A stretch of 64,000 nt of DNA, from the NCBI GenBank assembly GCA_025449735.1, contig JANWIV010000003.1:124001-188000 (forward strand). Reading direction: 5' to 3'. Under the pieces are notes generated by a model. That model did no database searches and had not been told where the DNA came from. It saw only the letters and a list, made by a program, of their open reading frames with translations. The translations under genes and the position numbers were made by a program. The DNA is from Candidatus Microgenomates bacterium (GTDB taxonomy: Bacteria > Patescibacteriota > Microgenomatia > UBA1406 > HO2-37-13b). This document shows positions 28,579 through 38,410 of the stretch, one piece after another (positions within the stretch are counted from its first letter, which is position 1; each line of letters opens with the position of its first letter).

Positions 28579-29724
28579 TCATAAGCCGCTTTTATCTTCA
28601 TTCGCAGTTTTTTCTTCCTCTGCTGCGCTTGAACTTTCCGGCTCATCTGACCCCGATTCAATCGGGGCTGACTTTTCCGATGTATCTGATTCCTCTAACC
28701 CCGATTCAATCGGGGCTGGTTTATCCGATTTTTCTGGCTTCTCTGATTCTTCCGATGGGGCCGGCCTTATCTGTACAATATCAAGCTCGTAACCGGTGAG
28801 TCTTGAGGCAAGATTGACATTAACGCCACCTTTACCAATAGCGAGTGGCGCTTGATCTGAAGTGACGGTGACAGCGGCTCGTTTGCCCTCGCGGTCGAGC
28901 TCAACTGACTCAACTTTGGCTGGAGATAATGCTTCACGGATAAATGTCACCTCATCGGCACTATATTGAATGATATCGATTTTTTCGTCGCCTCCAAGCT
29001 CATCAGTGACTGATTTAACCCGAATTCCTTTTTGCCCCACACAAGCACCAACCGGGTCGACGCCTTGGGTGTCAGAAAAAACGGCAATTTTGGACCTTTC
29101 TCCTGGTTCACGGACCACCTCTTGAATTTTGACAGTGCCGGCGACAATTTCCGGTACCTCTTTTTTGAAAAGCTCCGATACCAGTGATGGGTCGGTGCGA
29201 GACACTACAATGTGAGAATTACCAAATTGATCTTCGGTGATTTCTTTGATATAGACAATATAACTATCATTGGGATGATAGGATTCGGTGCGGATTTGCT
29301 CAGATTTTGGTAGTACCCCTTCGGCTTTTCCAATGTCTAGCCGCACACTGCGATCATCAAAACGAATTACCCGACCGCGCATAGTTGTGCCGACTTGGCT
29401 GGTGTATTGGGTGATGATGGTCTTTTTTTCGGCTTCTCTGATACTCTGCAAAATGACTTGTCTAGCCGTCTGGGCGGCGATTCTTCCAAAACCAGGTGGG
29501 GTAATGTCGGCCCCTTCAAACATAATATGCATCTCGCCACTATCGGTATCGAGCTTCACTTCAGCCGAATCAAGCTCAGTTTCTTCTTTGTCTTGACCAT
29601 AATCTTTTTTATATGCGGCGAGTACGGCTGATTTTATGGAGCTTACCACATCATCTACCGGAATGCCTCGCTCGGTCGCGACTTGGTTAAGTGCTAAGAA
29701 AAATTCGCTTTTTATTACTGTCAT
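28579..29724 (-). CDS. nusA: Transcription termination/antitermination factor NusA
   Basis: S1 and KH domain sequence including VGACVGQKGIRVKSVTDELGGDEKIDIIQY and IGKGGVNVNLASRLTGYELDI. Confidence 0.96.
   Translation of the reverse strand: MTVIKSEFFLALNQVATERGIPVDDVVSSIKSAVLAAYKKDYGQDKEETELDSAEVKLDTDSGEMHIMFEGADITPPGFGRIAAQTARQVILQSIREAEKKTIITQYTSQVGTTMRGRVIRFDDRSVRLDIGKAEGVLPKSEQIRTESYHPNDSYIVYIKEITEDQFGNSHIVVSRTDPSLVSELFKKEVPEIVAGTVKIQEVVREPGERSKIAVFSDTQGVDPVGACVGQKGIRVKSVTDELGGDEKIDIIQYSADEVTFIREALSPAKVESVELDREGKRAAVTVTSDQAPLAIGKGGVNVNLASRLTGYELDIVQIRPAPSEESEKPEKSDKPAPIESGLEESDTSEKSAPIESGSDEPESSSAAEEEKTANEDKSGL
28651..28746. repeat. Two tandem 48-bp units each starting with CCCCGATTCAATCGGGG, inside nusA 3' end
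   Basis: Palindromes at 28651-28667 and 28699-28715, exactly 48 bp apart, in frame. Confidence 0.9.
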
Positions 29725-29782
29725 AGTGGGCTCATTTTATCACAGATGTCAGTAAAAGACAATGGAAGGATACCTTGTTTTT

Positions 29783-30784
29783 TTAAGTAACAAGATTTTG
29801 TGGAGATTTTTTAAGAAATTGATTGATATTTTCAAAGGTGGTCTCAAGGATTCGCAATCGCGCCTCGGTGCTATTGAAAGCATTGTGAGGAGTAATTATG
29901 ACACGGTCATGATGCATTAATACGTGATCAATTACTAGATCTTTATAGTTAATTTTTTGTCTGATGTGGTGAGACAAAAGATCGGCTTCTTCGGAAAGCT
30001 CATATTCGCTTTCCAAGACATCAAGAGCCACTCCCGCCAAAATATTTTCCTCAAGACCAATAAGAATCGCATCGGTTTCAATCAGTCCACCGCGAGCGGT
30101 ATTGACAAGATAGCTGCCCTTTTTGAAGTTGTGAATATTCTTGCTGTTTATAATATGCTTGGTTTTTTCAGTCAATGGCAAGTGGATCGTCATAATATCT
30201 GATTTTTTAAGCAGCTCATCCAGAGAATCAGCATAGACAAAACCCAGCTCCTGAGATAAAGATTCATCCATGGTACGCGTATGGACCATTACTTCCATAC
30301 CAAACCCTTTGGCAATTTTTAGCACACTCAAACCAATTTCTCCCAAACCAATGATACCGATTGTCTTGCCAAACAAATCCTCTCCCTGAAGACCAATAAT
30401 ATTGTATTTACCATCGTGTTTGACTCTCTCTACCGACTCATAGAGCTTGCGGGTCAACATAAGTATGAGGCCAAATGTAAATTCAGCGACCGTTCGTCGG
30501 CCATAGGTTGGCACGTTGCTGACAATAATTTTTTTAGTTTGACAATAAGGAAGCTCAATATGATTGAATCCCGTCGAGCGAGTGGCGATAAATTTGAGCT
30601 GTGACAATTGACAAAGCACTTTGCCTGACAGATCACTGGTATGAAAAACTGAGATAATCTGACAATCGCGATATTTATCTACATTTTCTTCATTTAAACT
30701 GTCGGTAACCAACTCAGCATGAGGAAAAGCGGCGTTTATTTCGCTTCTTGACCAAGGATCAACGTCAAAAAAAACTGCCTTCAT
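29783..30784 (-). CDS. D-isomer-specific 2-hydroxyacid dehydrogenase (D-lactate dehydrogenase-like)
   Basis: GKTIGIIGLGEIGLSVLKIAKGFGM, NTARGGLIETDAIL, ITPHNAFNSTEA. Confidence 0.9.
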   Translation of the reverse strand: MKAVFFDVDPWSRSEINAAFPHAELVTDSLNEENVDKYRDCQIISVFHTSDLSGKVLCQLSQLKFIATRSTGFNHIELPYCQTKKIIVSNVPTYGRRTVAEFTFGLILMLTRKLYESVERVKHDGKYNIIGLQGEDLFGKTIGIIGLGEIGLSVLKIAKGFGMEVMVHTRTMDESLSQELGFVYADSLDELLKKSDIMTIHLPLTEKTKHIINSKNIHNFKKGSYLVNTARGGLIETDAILIGLEENILAGVALDVLESEYELSEEADLLSHHIRQKINYKDLVIDHVLMHHDRVIITPHNAFNSTEARLRILETTFENINQFLKKSPQNLVT

Positions 30785-30823
30785 ATAAATGAGTATAGCA
30801 AAACTTAAAGAGAAGAAGCTTCG

Positions 30824-31093
30824 TTAGTGAGTAAACTCAAGGCTAGAATTCCTCTGAGTATAATTTTGAAGCAAAGTGCTATACATTAGGGCAGTTTCTG
30901 AATCGATATCTTTGTTTAGTTTGTCGAGCAGTTTTTTAATATAAGGTGCCACACTTTGCAGTTCGACTTCATCTTTCCTTTTCAAAGCTTCGTCTAAAAA
31001 GCGCTCTGCCATTTGGTTAGATCCCCGATGCAATCCTAAAGCAACCCTCTTAAGATCACTCGCCATTGACTCGAGAATGTAATTATTATCCAT
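30824..31093 (-). CDS. Hypothetical protein
   Basis: Open frame, overlaps upstream gene by 8 nt. Confidence 0.55.
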   Translation of the reverse strand: MDNNYILESMASDLKRVALGLHRGSNQMAERFLDEALKRKDEVELQSVAPYIKKLLDKLNKDIDSETALMYSTLLQNYTQRNSSLEFTH

Positions 31094-31427
31094 AAATCTT
31101 GATGAAGAAAAATTTCGTTAATTTTTCAAATTCTTCTCTTATTTTAGCATCTTGGATCTCATTACTATTATTCTTCTGTTGGGGGCGGATATTAATCATT
31201 GAGTTAAAATCAATTGCTTTAGTCTCAAGATCAATACCGCCACCCCACAAATCATCCTGTTGCGAACCTTGCTCAAGTAACATCTTTTCTGAATCAGAAT
31301 GCCTGTCGCATCCGGCCGAACAAATTTTCTGTTTTACATCAATTACCGTTTTTATATAAACCTCAAATTGTTCTTTAAGTTGCTCTATTTCTTTTTTTGT
31401 ATAAGGATCGGTTTTAGTAATTGTCAC
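31086..31427 (-). CDS. Hypothetical protein
   Basis: Open frame, coupled with downstream ORF. Confidence 0.5.
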   Translation of the reverse strand: MTITKTDPYTKKEIEQLKEQFEVYIKTVIDVKQKICSAGCDRHSDSEKMLLEQGSQQDDLWGGGIDLETKAIDFNSMINIRPQQKNNSNEIQDAKIREEFEKLTKFFFIKIYG

Positions 31428-31503
31428 AAAGCAATTATAGCACTTACCTCGACTACCGACTCACACTCATGAACAAGATCAAATTATTTTTTATGTTGAT
31501 ACG

Positions 31504-31617
31504 GAGGATCGGCTATTTTTGCCTGGTGTAATTGCATCCTCTCAATAATAATTGAGATTTACCAGCGAATTAATAAGAACCCATCGATAATCGGTGGGTT
31601 GTTTTTTTATGCCCTAT
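31504..31617 (+). ncRNA. Candidate small RNA with three hairpins ending in an intrinsic terminator
   Basis: GAGGAT/ATCCTC, CTCAAT-aata-ATTGAG, AACCCATCGA-taa-TCGGTGGGTT then gTTTTTTT on the + strand between two minus-strand genes. Confidence 0.4.
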
Positions 31618-31622
31618 TGGGA

Positions 31623-32144
31623 TTAAACTTCGCTCATTGGGATTGGTGACAATACCGCCAGTAGTGACCTCTCAACTAAACTCGGATCAACAAACATATG
31701 CAATCCAAAATCGCCATTAGGAATTTCTATCAACCCTTGGGGCGCATAGATTAAATAAGCCCAATCTTGAGTTAAAATATTTTCTGAAATAATCCATGAT
31801 CTCCCCTCCTCAAGACTGATTCTTGATAGGTAGGTCAGCCAATTCGCATCGGTATAAATATTAAATCCTGCCTCTCGCATCGCCGAATCTGTCCCTGATG
31901 GATAATAAATTCTTGAAGAAGAATCTCGGTCAGTGCCAGTACGCATCGCTTGATGTAGGCGTCGGCTCAGAATTTGTCTTATTTTAAGCTCAGTATAATT
32001 GTAGCCATTTTCCTGCAACCAATCTCTAAGCATCTCGACAAGATTGGTCTCTTCAGGAATGTTAGCCAACTCAAAAAAAGCCGGGGATGAACCCACATGT
32101 CTCAAAACATCGCTCTGCCCTTCTTTCATGGTGGAATTATACAT
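31623..32144 (-). CDS. Hypothetical protein
   Basis: 173-aa open frame, no recognised family. Confidence 0.55.
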   Translation of the reverse strand: MYNSTMKEGQSDVLRHVGSSPAFFELANIPEETNLVEMLRDWLQENGYNYTELKIRQILSRRLHQAMRTGTDRDSSSRIYYPSGTDSAMREAGFNIYTDANWLTYLSRISLEEGRSWIISENILTQDWAYLIYAPQGLIEIPNGDFGLHMFVDPSLVERSLLAVLSPIPMSEV

Positions 32145-32225
32145 TAACTTGGCTTGTTAGCAGGCTATAACTTTAATAAAGCGCGTCCAAGTTTGTTTAA
32201 TAAGTGGAGAATTTTTTTACAAGAA

Positions 32226-32615
32226 TTATTTCTCAAATCCTAATTCGTTAAGCACTGCTTCAATTTGGCTTACTTGCGAGTCTTTGACAATGAGATAGTC
32301 TTTTGAGTAAGTAGATATTATTAGATTATTAAGTCCATTTTTTGCACACGCAGTATTGATTTCTGCAAAGGTGCCCGCCATATAAGGGGTATGTAGATTA
32401 AGCGAAACTAATCTCCAAAGATTTTCATTTTTTTCTATTAAGTCTAAAGAATTCAGGTTTTTTTCTTCCGTCACAACTGTTATTTCGTCCTTATCTTGAG
32501 AAACAAAGAAGTGGTCAGATAGTGAGGATATATTCTTTACTTTTGCGTAAATATATTTTTGATCTGATATGGCATAAGTGCTTTTACTGAACATTTCCAG
32601 TACGTGTTTATCCAT
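32226..32615 (-). CDS. ACT-domain-like small protein
   Basis: RLVSLNLHTPYMAGTFAEINTACAKNGLNNLIISTYSKDYLIVKDSQVSQIEAVLNELGF resembles ACT_7-type domains. Confidence 0.6.
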   Translation of the reverse strand: MDKHVLEMFSKSTYAISDQKYIYAKVKNISSLSDHFFVSQDKDEITVVTEEKNLNSLDLIEKNENLWRLVSLNLHTPYMAGTFAEINTACAKNGLNNLIISTYSKDYLIVKDSQVSQIEAVLNELGFEK

Positions 32616-32641
32616 GAGAAAAGTATATCAAAAGTCCAAAT

Positions 32642-33124
32642 CTATTCCTCAATCTTTTCTAATTTAATTGAGGCAAGCAGGGGCTTCATTTGTCCTTGTC
32701 GCAAAATTTGAGATGCTGCTTCATTTGCCCGCTGCTTATCGGAAAATGGCAATAGCCCGTTTTGTTGGAAGTATCCACAAGGCAGTGTTGATATGCTTGG
32801 TCTTCCTTCAACATATTTTCCAAAGATCTGCCACCCAAATGCATCTCTCGCCAAGACGATAAGTGCTTCTTCGCTCAGTGAATCAACTTCATTTAAATCT
32901 TCAGCAATGCTCATACGAATCGTTTCAATTATTACCTCTTGAAAAGTGTTTGTTTCTATAATTATTTTGAGTGCTGCTTGCGCTAAATCATGGGTTGGAA
33001 AGGGTGTGAAATCATTTGTAGTTAATGCTTGATATTGTTTATCTGCTTCCTCACTTGATGGACCATATAAGATTGTATGATCGTCGAGCTTCCCTATGCA
33101 TACATAGCCATCAACTTCTTTCAT
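32642..33124 (-). CDS. Hypothetical protein
   Basis: Start trimmed to MKEVDGYVCIGKL because the longer ORF runs antisense through tRNA-Tyr. Confidence 0.5.
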   Translation of the reverse strand: MKEVDGYVCIGKLDDHTILYGPSSEEADKQYQALTTNDFTPFPTHDLAQAALKIIIETNTFQEVIIETIRMSIAEDLNEVDSLSEEALIVLARDAFGWQIFGKYVEGRPSISTLPCGYFQQNGLLPFSDKQRANEAASQILRQGQMKPLLASIKLEKIEE

Positions 33125-33176
33125 GGCGAAATTATACATGAGCTCACCGAAAAGCAAATGGTATAATATAGCTATA

Positions 33177-33259
33177 CCAGGGGTGCCGGAGTGGACAATC
33201 GGAATAGACTGTAAATCTATCGGCGCAAGCCTGCGGGGGTTCGAATCCCTCCCCCTGGA
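33177..33259 (+). tRNA. tRNA-Tyr (anticodon GTA), class II with long variable arm, CCA not encoded
   Basis: Acceptor CCAGGGG/CCCCTGG, anticodon loop CTGTAAA, T arm GGGGG-TTCGAAT-CCCTC. Confidence 0.95.
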
Positions 33260-33273
33260 CACTTCTTGTTATA

Positions 33274-34698
33274 ATGCAAGGGATGAAGCGTAAAAATGTC
33301 TTTGGTGCTTTGCTCCTCGGACTTCTCACCTTTGCCCTCTATGTCTACAAAATTGAAACATCGCTTATTTTCCATTCCGATTTTGCCCGCGATCTTTATG
33401 AAATTATCAAAATTGCCAAAGGCAATCTTACATGGCTTGGACCCAAGCATTCTTTTGGCGGTCTTTATGCTGGTCCTTATTATTTCTATTTATTTGTCCC
33501 AATTTTTTGGCTGACTAATTTCTCAATTCTATCGCTTCCAATCTTCAATGCTTTTCTTTTTTCCAGCGCACTTAGCTATTTCGCTAAAAAATCAATCGAT
33601 AAATATTCAATTTGGAAAGGAATTGTCGCGACTCTTTGCCTCTCAATTATCACCCTTACCGTCTATACCGCCAGAAGCCCCGGCAATGCCAACACCTATA
33701 TTCCACTGCTACTCTTATTGCTGACCTATATTCATTTTGAGAGGATTGATACTCGATTGAAGATCATAATCTTAGGATTAATGTATGGAATAATTTTGAA
33801 TTTTACTCTGACCGCCATCATCCTTTTTTTGCCACTGACGATAATTATTATTTCAAAAATAAAACATAAAAAAGAAATTTTATTTTTTTTGTTTGCGATC
33901 TTGCTGACATTTTTACCAATTGCGATTTTTGATATCACTCATAATTTTGTCATTTTGCAAAATACCATCTCTCAACACTCTTATGCTTCATGGTTTAATA
34001 ATGAAAATATCATCAAAGGCGAAATCGGCAAAAAGAATTTGTTCGACAATTTCTTTTTTGTATCAAAAGAAATTCAAAGCGTCATCAACATCAGTCCGAT
34101 CCTGGCTTTTGTTACTTTAATCGGCCTTCAATTGATCGATAAAAAGAAAAAAAATAAAATCTTGCTGATTAGTGCCGCCGGGGCATTGCTATTATTGGTG
34201 ACAATTCTGCGCTATCAATTCGCCCTGCATTATGTATATCCGACTGCCTTCTATATATTTTTCACAATTATATATTTGCTCCTCGAGACAAAGTTTTCGA
34301 TTTTATTGCCAATGCTTTTTGCCTTATTACTAATTGCTTTTCCGACTCGCTTATATAAAGAGTCAACAGTACAATATTATGAATTTGAGAGAGCAGTCAA
34401 CTACAGCATTGAAAACAAACTCGTCGATAGTAACTCTCAATTTAATCTCGTTTATTTGGCTCATCCCAGCGCCATTCTTGGCTATGAATTTCGCTATTTT
34501 TTTCAAAAAAACAATCTGCCAGCGAAATCTGAATTTGATTATTCTTCGGCCCAAACTTTGCTCATATTTTCAAGAAGAAAAAATATCGATCTTACGACAT
34601 TGAATACTTGGGAGTTTGAGCAGTTTGGCAGGGAACATTTAAAAACATCTAAACAGTACAAAGTCGGCAATATCGATATCTATAAAGTGAAAAAATGA
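33274..34698 (+). CDS. Multi-pass membrane protein, GT39-like
   Basis: FHSDFARDLYEIIKIAKGNLTWLGPKHSFGGLYAGPYYFYLFVP N-terminal loop and many TM segments. Confidence 0.6.
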   Translation: MQGMKRKNVFGALLLGLLTFALYVYKIETSLIFHSDFARDLYEIIKIAKGNLTWLGPKHSFGGLYAGPYYFYLFVPIFWLTNFSILSLPIFNAFLFSSALSYFAKKSIDKYSIWKGIVATLCLSIITLTVYTARSPGNANTYIPLLLLLLTYIHFERIDTRLKIIILGLMYGIILNFTLTAIILFLPLTIIIISKIKHKKEILFFLFAILLTFLPIAIFDITHNFVILQNTISQHSYASWFNNENIIKGEIGKKNLFDNFFFVSKEIQSVINISPILAFVTLIGLQLIDKKKKNKILLISAAGALLLLVTILRYQFALHYVYPTAFYIFFTIIYLLLETKFSILLPMLFALLLIAFPTRLYKESTVQYYEFERAVNYSIENKLVDSNSQFNLVYLAHPSAILGYEFRYFFQKNNLPAKSEFDYSSAQTLLIFSRRKNIDLTTLNTWEFEQFGREHLKTSKQYKVGNIDIYKVKK

Positions 34699-34709
34699 AA
34701 TTAGATTAC

Positions 34710-35822
34710 TTAAACCTGACAAATCAACCTCGGTAGACGAATGGTAAAAAATTTAATTCTCACTTCAACAAAAGTTAAAGTGCATGAAACCCTAGGAAAA
34801 TGAGTAAGTAATCCATATGGTGGAAATCGCCAATTAAGAATTGGCACTGGTGTTAAAGTTGGTGTCAGTGATGGTTCAACTGTCAATGTCGGAGTCGGTG
34901 TCAACGTCGGAGTTGGGCTTTCAGTTAAAGTTGGTGTAGCTGTAGGAGTCAAAGTTGGCGATGGCGTTGGAGTAAAAGTCGGTGTAGGAGTCGGAGTCGG
35001 AGTTTCCGTCGGTGTCGGAGTTGGGGTTTCAGTCGGTGTCGGTGTTAGCGTCAAGGTTGGTGTTGGGCTTGGTTCTACAGTTGGCGACGGGGTCGGCGAG
35101 GGTTCAATAGTTGGGGTTGGGGTTTCGGTTGGTGTGGGCGTTGACGTCGGTGTTGGAGTTGTTGAAGGTGTGATCGTCGGCGTTGGTAGCGATTCGATGG
35201 TAGAAGCGCTATTTTGCGGATCAGGAATATTGCGCAATATAAAATCATTAGCATTATTGTCACTATCCTCTCCATTACCCAATAAAGCGTCGGCCCCAAT
35301 TGTCATCGATTCAATTGTTGAGTCAGTCGTTGCCTTTCTTTCAACACTCATTCCATCATTTCCAAGATCTACCGTCACTGCTGTTTCCGGAGAAGTAGCA
35401 CTGGGACCTATTCCTACCTTGTCGACAATAGTTAGAGAACTATCAAAAAGTATGACTGTTCCATTGGTGGGAATATGACTCACTGTTGAATAAGTTAGGT
35501 CACCAAGAGCACTTCCTGCATATTCTGGACTGGTAATTAAGAAAAACCCACCAGGAGAAATCGCTCCAGTCATACTAAAAACGAGATTAGCGGAGTTATT
35601 CGATGAGTCGAGTCGACTAAGACGCCAACTACTTAACGAAACAGAACTACTTGTTGGATTATATAATTCTACAAACTCATTATTAGCATTTGAAGGTGAT
35701 GACGACCCAATCTTAACTTCAGAAATAACCAAATGATTAGCAGCAGCGGAAAAAACTGGGATAGTAATAACACGCAGAATCAAAAGAATACCAAGAATAA
35801 AGATGAGACTTTTATTCTTCAT
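34710..35822 (-). CDS. Secreted lamin-tail-domain protein with long Pro/Thr linker and two-Cys C-terminal tail
   Basis: [39 protein letters not shown] (LTD); [12 protein letters not shown] low-complexity region; C-terminal [23 protein letters not shown]. Confidence 0.8.
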   Translation of the reverse strand: MKNKSLIFILGILLILRVITIPVFSAAANHLVISEVKIGSSSPSNANNEFVELYNPTSSSVSLSSWRLSRLDSSNNSANLVFSMTGAISPGGFFLITSPEYAGSALGDLTYSTVSHIPTNGTVILFDSSLTIVDKVGIGPSATSPETAVTVDLGNDGMSVERKATTDSTIESMTIGADALLGNGEDSDNNANDFILRNIPDPQNSASTIESLPTPTITPSTTPTPTSTPTPTETPTPTIEPSPTPSPTVEPSPTPTLTLTPTPTETPTPTPTETPTPTPTPTFTPTPSPTLTPTATPTLTESPTPTLTPTPTLTVEPSLTPTLTPVPILNWRFPPYGLLTHFPRVSCTLTFVEVRIKFFTIRLPRLICQV

Positions 35823-35911
35823 AACGACTAAGTCAATATATCAATTAATAGAAATATTGACAAGCTTTTTTTTGCGAAAGTTTAAATTCGAAAGTGATAC
35901 AATAAACTATT

Positions 35912-36664
35912 ATGACTCCACACAAATACTCTACCTTTGACCTAAAAGCCCATCTGGCTCAAGAGCATTCGCGCTCCCCTTTTTCAAAATTTCTAAAAGA
36001 AATTGTCTATGGCGGCACTGATGGCATTGTCACTACTTTTGCCGTCGTCGCGGGCTTTTCTGGTGCCCAGGCAGGAGCTGAGATAATGTCGATTCCAATT
36101 TTTGTGGTGCTTCTTTTTGGATTTGCTAATTTGCTCGCTGATGGCGCCAGCATGGGTATTGGCAATTTTTTAGGCGTTCAAGCGGGTCAAGATTTATATA
36201 AAAAAGAAGAAGAAAAAGAAAGACTCGAAGTGGAACGCAATTTAGAGCTAGAAAAGGCAGAGACAATAGCCATTCTGACGCAGAAGGGATTTGATGAAAA
36301 AGATGCCATTGAAATCACCAAGCTTTATGCCAAAAATGAACCTTATTGGGTCGAGTTTATGATGCGTGATGAGCTCGATATGCCGAATCCCAAAGGTGAA
36401 AGCCCTCTTCTTACCGGAATTGCCACCGCAATCTCTTTTGTTTGTTTTGGGATTATTCCACTGCTCCCCTTCTTAATTTTGCCTCAAATGGGCTCATATT
36501 TTCAAATGTCAATAATTTTCACCATGTCAGCCCTACTTTTGCTTGGTTTACTGAGATATAAAGTGACCGGAATGACAATCGTGAGATCAGTTGGTGAGAC
36601 GATAATTTTAGGAGGAATTTCTGCTTCTATTGCCTATTTTGTTGGTAGTTTATTTCGAATTTAA
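35912..36664 (+). CDS. VIT1/CCC1-family transporter
   Basis: EIVYGGTDGIVTTFAVVAGFSGA and LADGASMGIGNFLG. Confidence 0.88.
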   Translation: MTPHKYSTFDLKAHLAQEHSRSPFSKFLKEIVYGGTDGIVTTFAVVAGFSGAQAGAEIMSIPIFVVLLFGFANLLADGASMGIGNFLGVQAGQDLYKKEEEKERLEVERNLELEKAETIAILTQKGFDEKDAIEITKLYAKNEPYWVEFMMRDELDMPNPKGESPLLTGIATAISFVCFGIIPLLPFLILPQMGSYFQMSIIFTMSALLLLGLLRYKVTGMTIVRSVGETIILGGISASIAYFVGSLFRI

Positions 36665-36721
36665 GCGAGTAGAAAATTCAGGTATTGTATTTTTTCTTAA
36701 TTCTTTTTAAGATTAGGCTGT

Positions 36722-38176
36722 ATGGTCTATATTTATCTGTCTGAAAATTCGCTCAAATTGGTCAGTCTTAGCAAGACCATGCTTGGACAGTATAGTGTCA
36801 GTTTTTTTGAGAAAACTCATACCAGCAAATTGCTTGAAAAAGGCAGTGTCGTTGATGCGGATCTATTAGCTTCTGCTATCAAAGAAGCGCTAACTGGTGC
36901 TCAACCAAGCCCGGTGAGTGATCGCGATATTGTCCTTATTCTTCCGCAGGAATCATTTGATTTTGCCCGCTACAGCGTACCAACTGATATTTCTGACACC
37001 GCGGTTTTAGCTTTTGTCAAAGATAAACTAAGAAGCAATGTCCACTTCGATTTGGAAAACTCTCGATTCGACTATTCAATATCCCACAAAACCAAAGAAT
37101 CAACGGTGTTGCTCCTGGCGCAAAAAAACAATATTTTTGATGGCTTCACCCAAGTCTGTAAACTACTGCAACTATCAATCAAACATGTGGTCCCAGAAAC
37201 ACTCGCCTACTACAAACTTTTTGAAAAAGCATTGCGCGCTGATAAAAAAGAAACCTTGCTTTATGCTTTTCTAAATGGAGAGAATTCCTATGCTTATCTT
37301 TTTGACTATTTAGGGCTACTTTCTGAAAAGAAATACATTTTTGATGAAAAAGATGAAGAGGGCTTAAAAAAAATTGTTGAGGACCTGAAAGCTGAAAATA
37401 TAACTCTTAATCGACTGATTCTTTCCGGAGAGTCTAGTAGTAAGGTCCGTCAAGACCTTTTTACCAAGACCGTCGGCGTCTGGACTAATCCCTTGGAAAA
37501 AATCATCCAGAATTTTTATACCCAATATGTCAAGCTACTTCTCCCCGCCGGTGAGTCAAAATTCCCGATGCTTCATTTTGATGTTTGCTTGGGTGCTTTT
37601 ATCTTTACCCAAGAAAACACCAGCTTTTCCTTACTTAAAGAAGGCTCACGATTATCCAAAAGCTCAGGTGGTTCGCTTCCAAGCATATCTCTCCCTAGCA
37701 TTCCCTTTGGTAAAAAAGCGATTTTTCTTTTCCTATCAACTCTCATTTTGACCGCAATCGCAGTCTATGCAATTGTCACAATGGCGCCCAACTTTAAGGG
37801 AATGAAAAGTATTTCTTTGCCGATTGCAAAACCCACCGCCACCCCAGCCCCGACTGTTGAGCCGACAGCAATACCGGAATTGTCGCGTGAAGATGTCAAT
37901 ATTCAAATTCTCAACGGCACCGGAACCGCGGGAATTGCTGGTGAAATGCGCGATATTCTCATTGATCTTGGCTATACCGAGGTCTTGACCGACAATGCGG
38001 ACAGTTTTGATTTTGTTAGTACACAGATCGCCATCAAGGCGGATAAAAAAGAATATCTAGACCTCCTAGTTGATGACCTGAGCGATACCATCAAAATAAA
38101 AAAAGCCAACATCTCCACTCTTGATAAAAAAGAAGAAGCTGATATCGTCATCACCATCGGTTCTGATTTTGAATAA
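36722..38176 (+). CDS. PilM-like ATPase-fold domain fused via TM to LytR_C domain
   Basis: N-terminal actin-fold-like region, TM near 37720-37790, VNIQILNGTGTAGIAGEMRDILIDLGYTEVLTDNAD = LytR C-terminal domain signature. Confidence 0.65.
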   Translation: MVYIYLSENSLKLVSLSKTMLGQYSVSFFEKTHTSKLLEKGSVVDADLLASAIKEALTGAQPSPVSDRDIVLILPQESFDFARYSVPTDISDTAVLAFVKDKLRSNVHFDLENSRFDYSISHKTKESTVLLLAQKNNIFDGFTQVCKLLQLSIKHVVPETLAYYKLFEKALRADKKETLLYAFLNGENSYAYLFDYLGLLSEKKYIFDEKDEEGLKKIVEDLKAENITLNRLILSGESSSKVRQDLFTKTVGVWTNPLEKIIQNFYTQYVKLLLPAGESKFPMLHFDVCLGAFIFTQENTSFSLLKEGSRLSKSSGGSLPSISLPSIPFGKKAIFLFLSTLILTAIAVYAIVTMAPNFKGMKSISLPIAKPTATPAPTVEPTAIPELSREDVNIQILNGTGTAGIAGEMRDILIDLGYTEVLTDNADSFDFVSTQIAIKADKKEYLDLLVDDLSDTIKIKKANISTLDKKEEADIVITIGSDFE

Positions 38177-38256
38177 AAACCCCTTCATTAACAATTAATC
38201 CAAACTGACTATGCTCTTTACTTTTACAATTTTCAGAACATAAAAAAGGCTTTTTG

Positions 38257-38410
38257 CATACTTTTGTCTTTTTCATGACTTGTGGAGGCAGCGTAGAAAC
38301 TGTTTCAAAATGATGCCAGGAGACGGCCATTGCCCGAGGTGTTCCTCGCATGAATTTTGAATTACAGTTTCTAGACCCGTAACTCAGGCACTGAAAAAGA
38401 TAAAAGTATG
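38257..38410 (+). ncRNA. Unassigned structured RNA, copy B
   Basis: 19-bp closing stem 38257-38275/38392-38410 (one G.U), GAAACTGT/ACAGTTTC and TTCAAAAT/ATTTTGAA inner stems; shares AGGCAGCGTA and flanks with copy A. Confidence 0.75.

Noticed and set aside
28532-28792. 86-aa + strand ORF over the nusA 3' end
   Set aside because: Translation of the complementary strand of the NusA tail palindromes; low-complexity Ser-rich product with no support
33125-33262. N-terminal extension of the 32642 ORF
   Set aside because: Runs antisense through tRNA-Tyr; start at 33124 is more plausible
34845-35170. Dense GT-rich tandem-like array that could be mistaken for a CRISPR or minisatellite
   Set aside because: It is the reverse complement of codons for a Pro/Thr-rich linker in the LTD protein; no regular repeat/spacer structure
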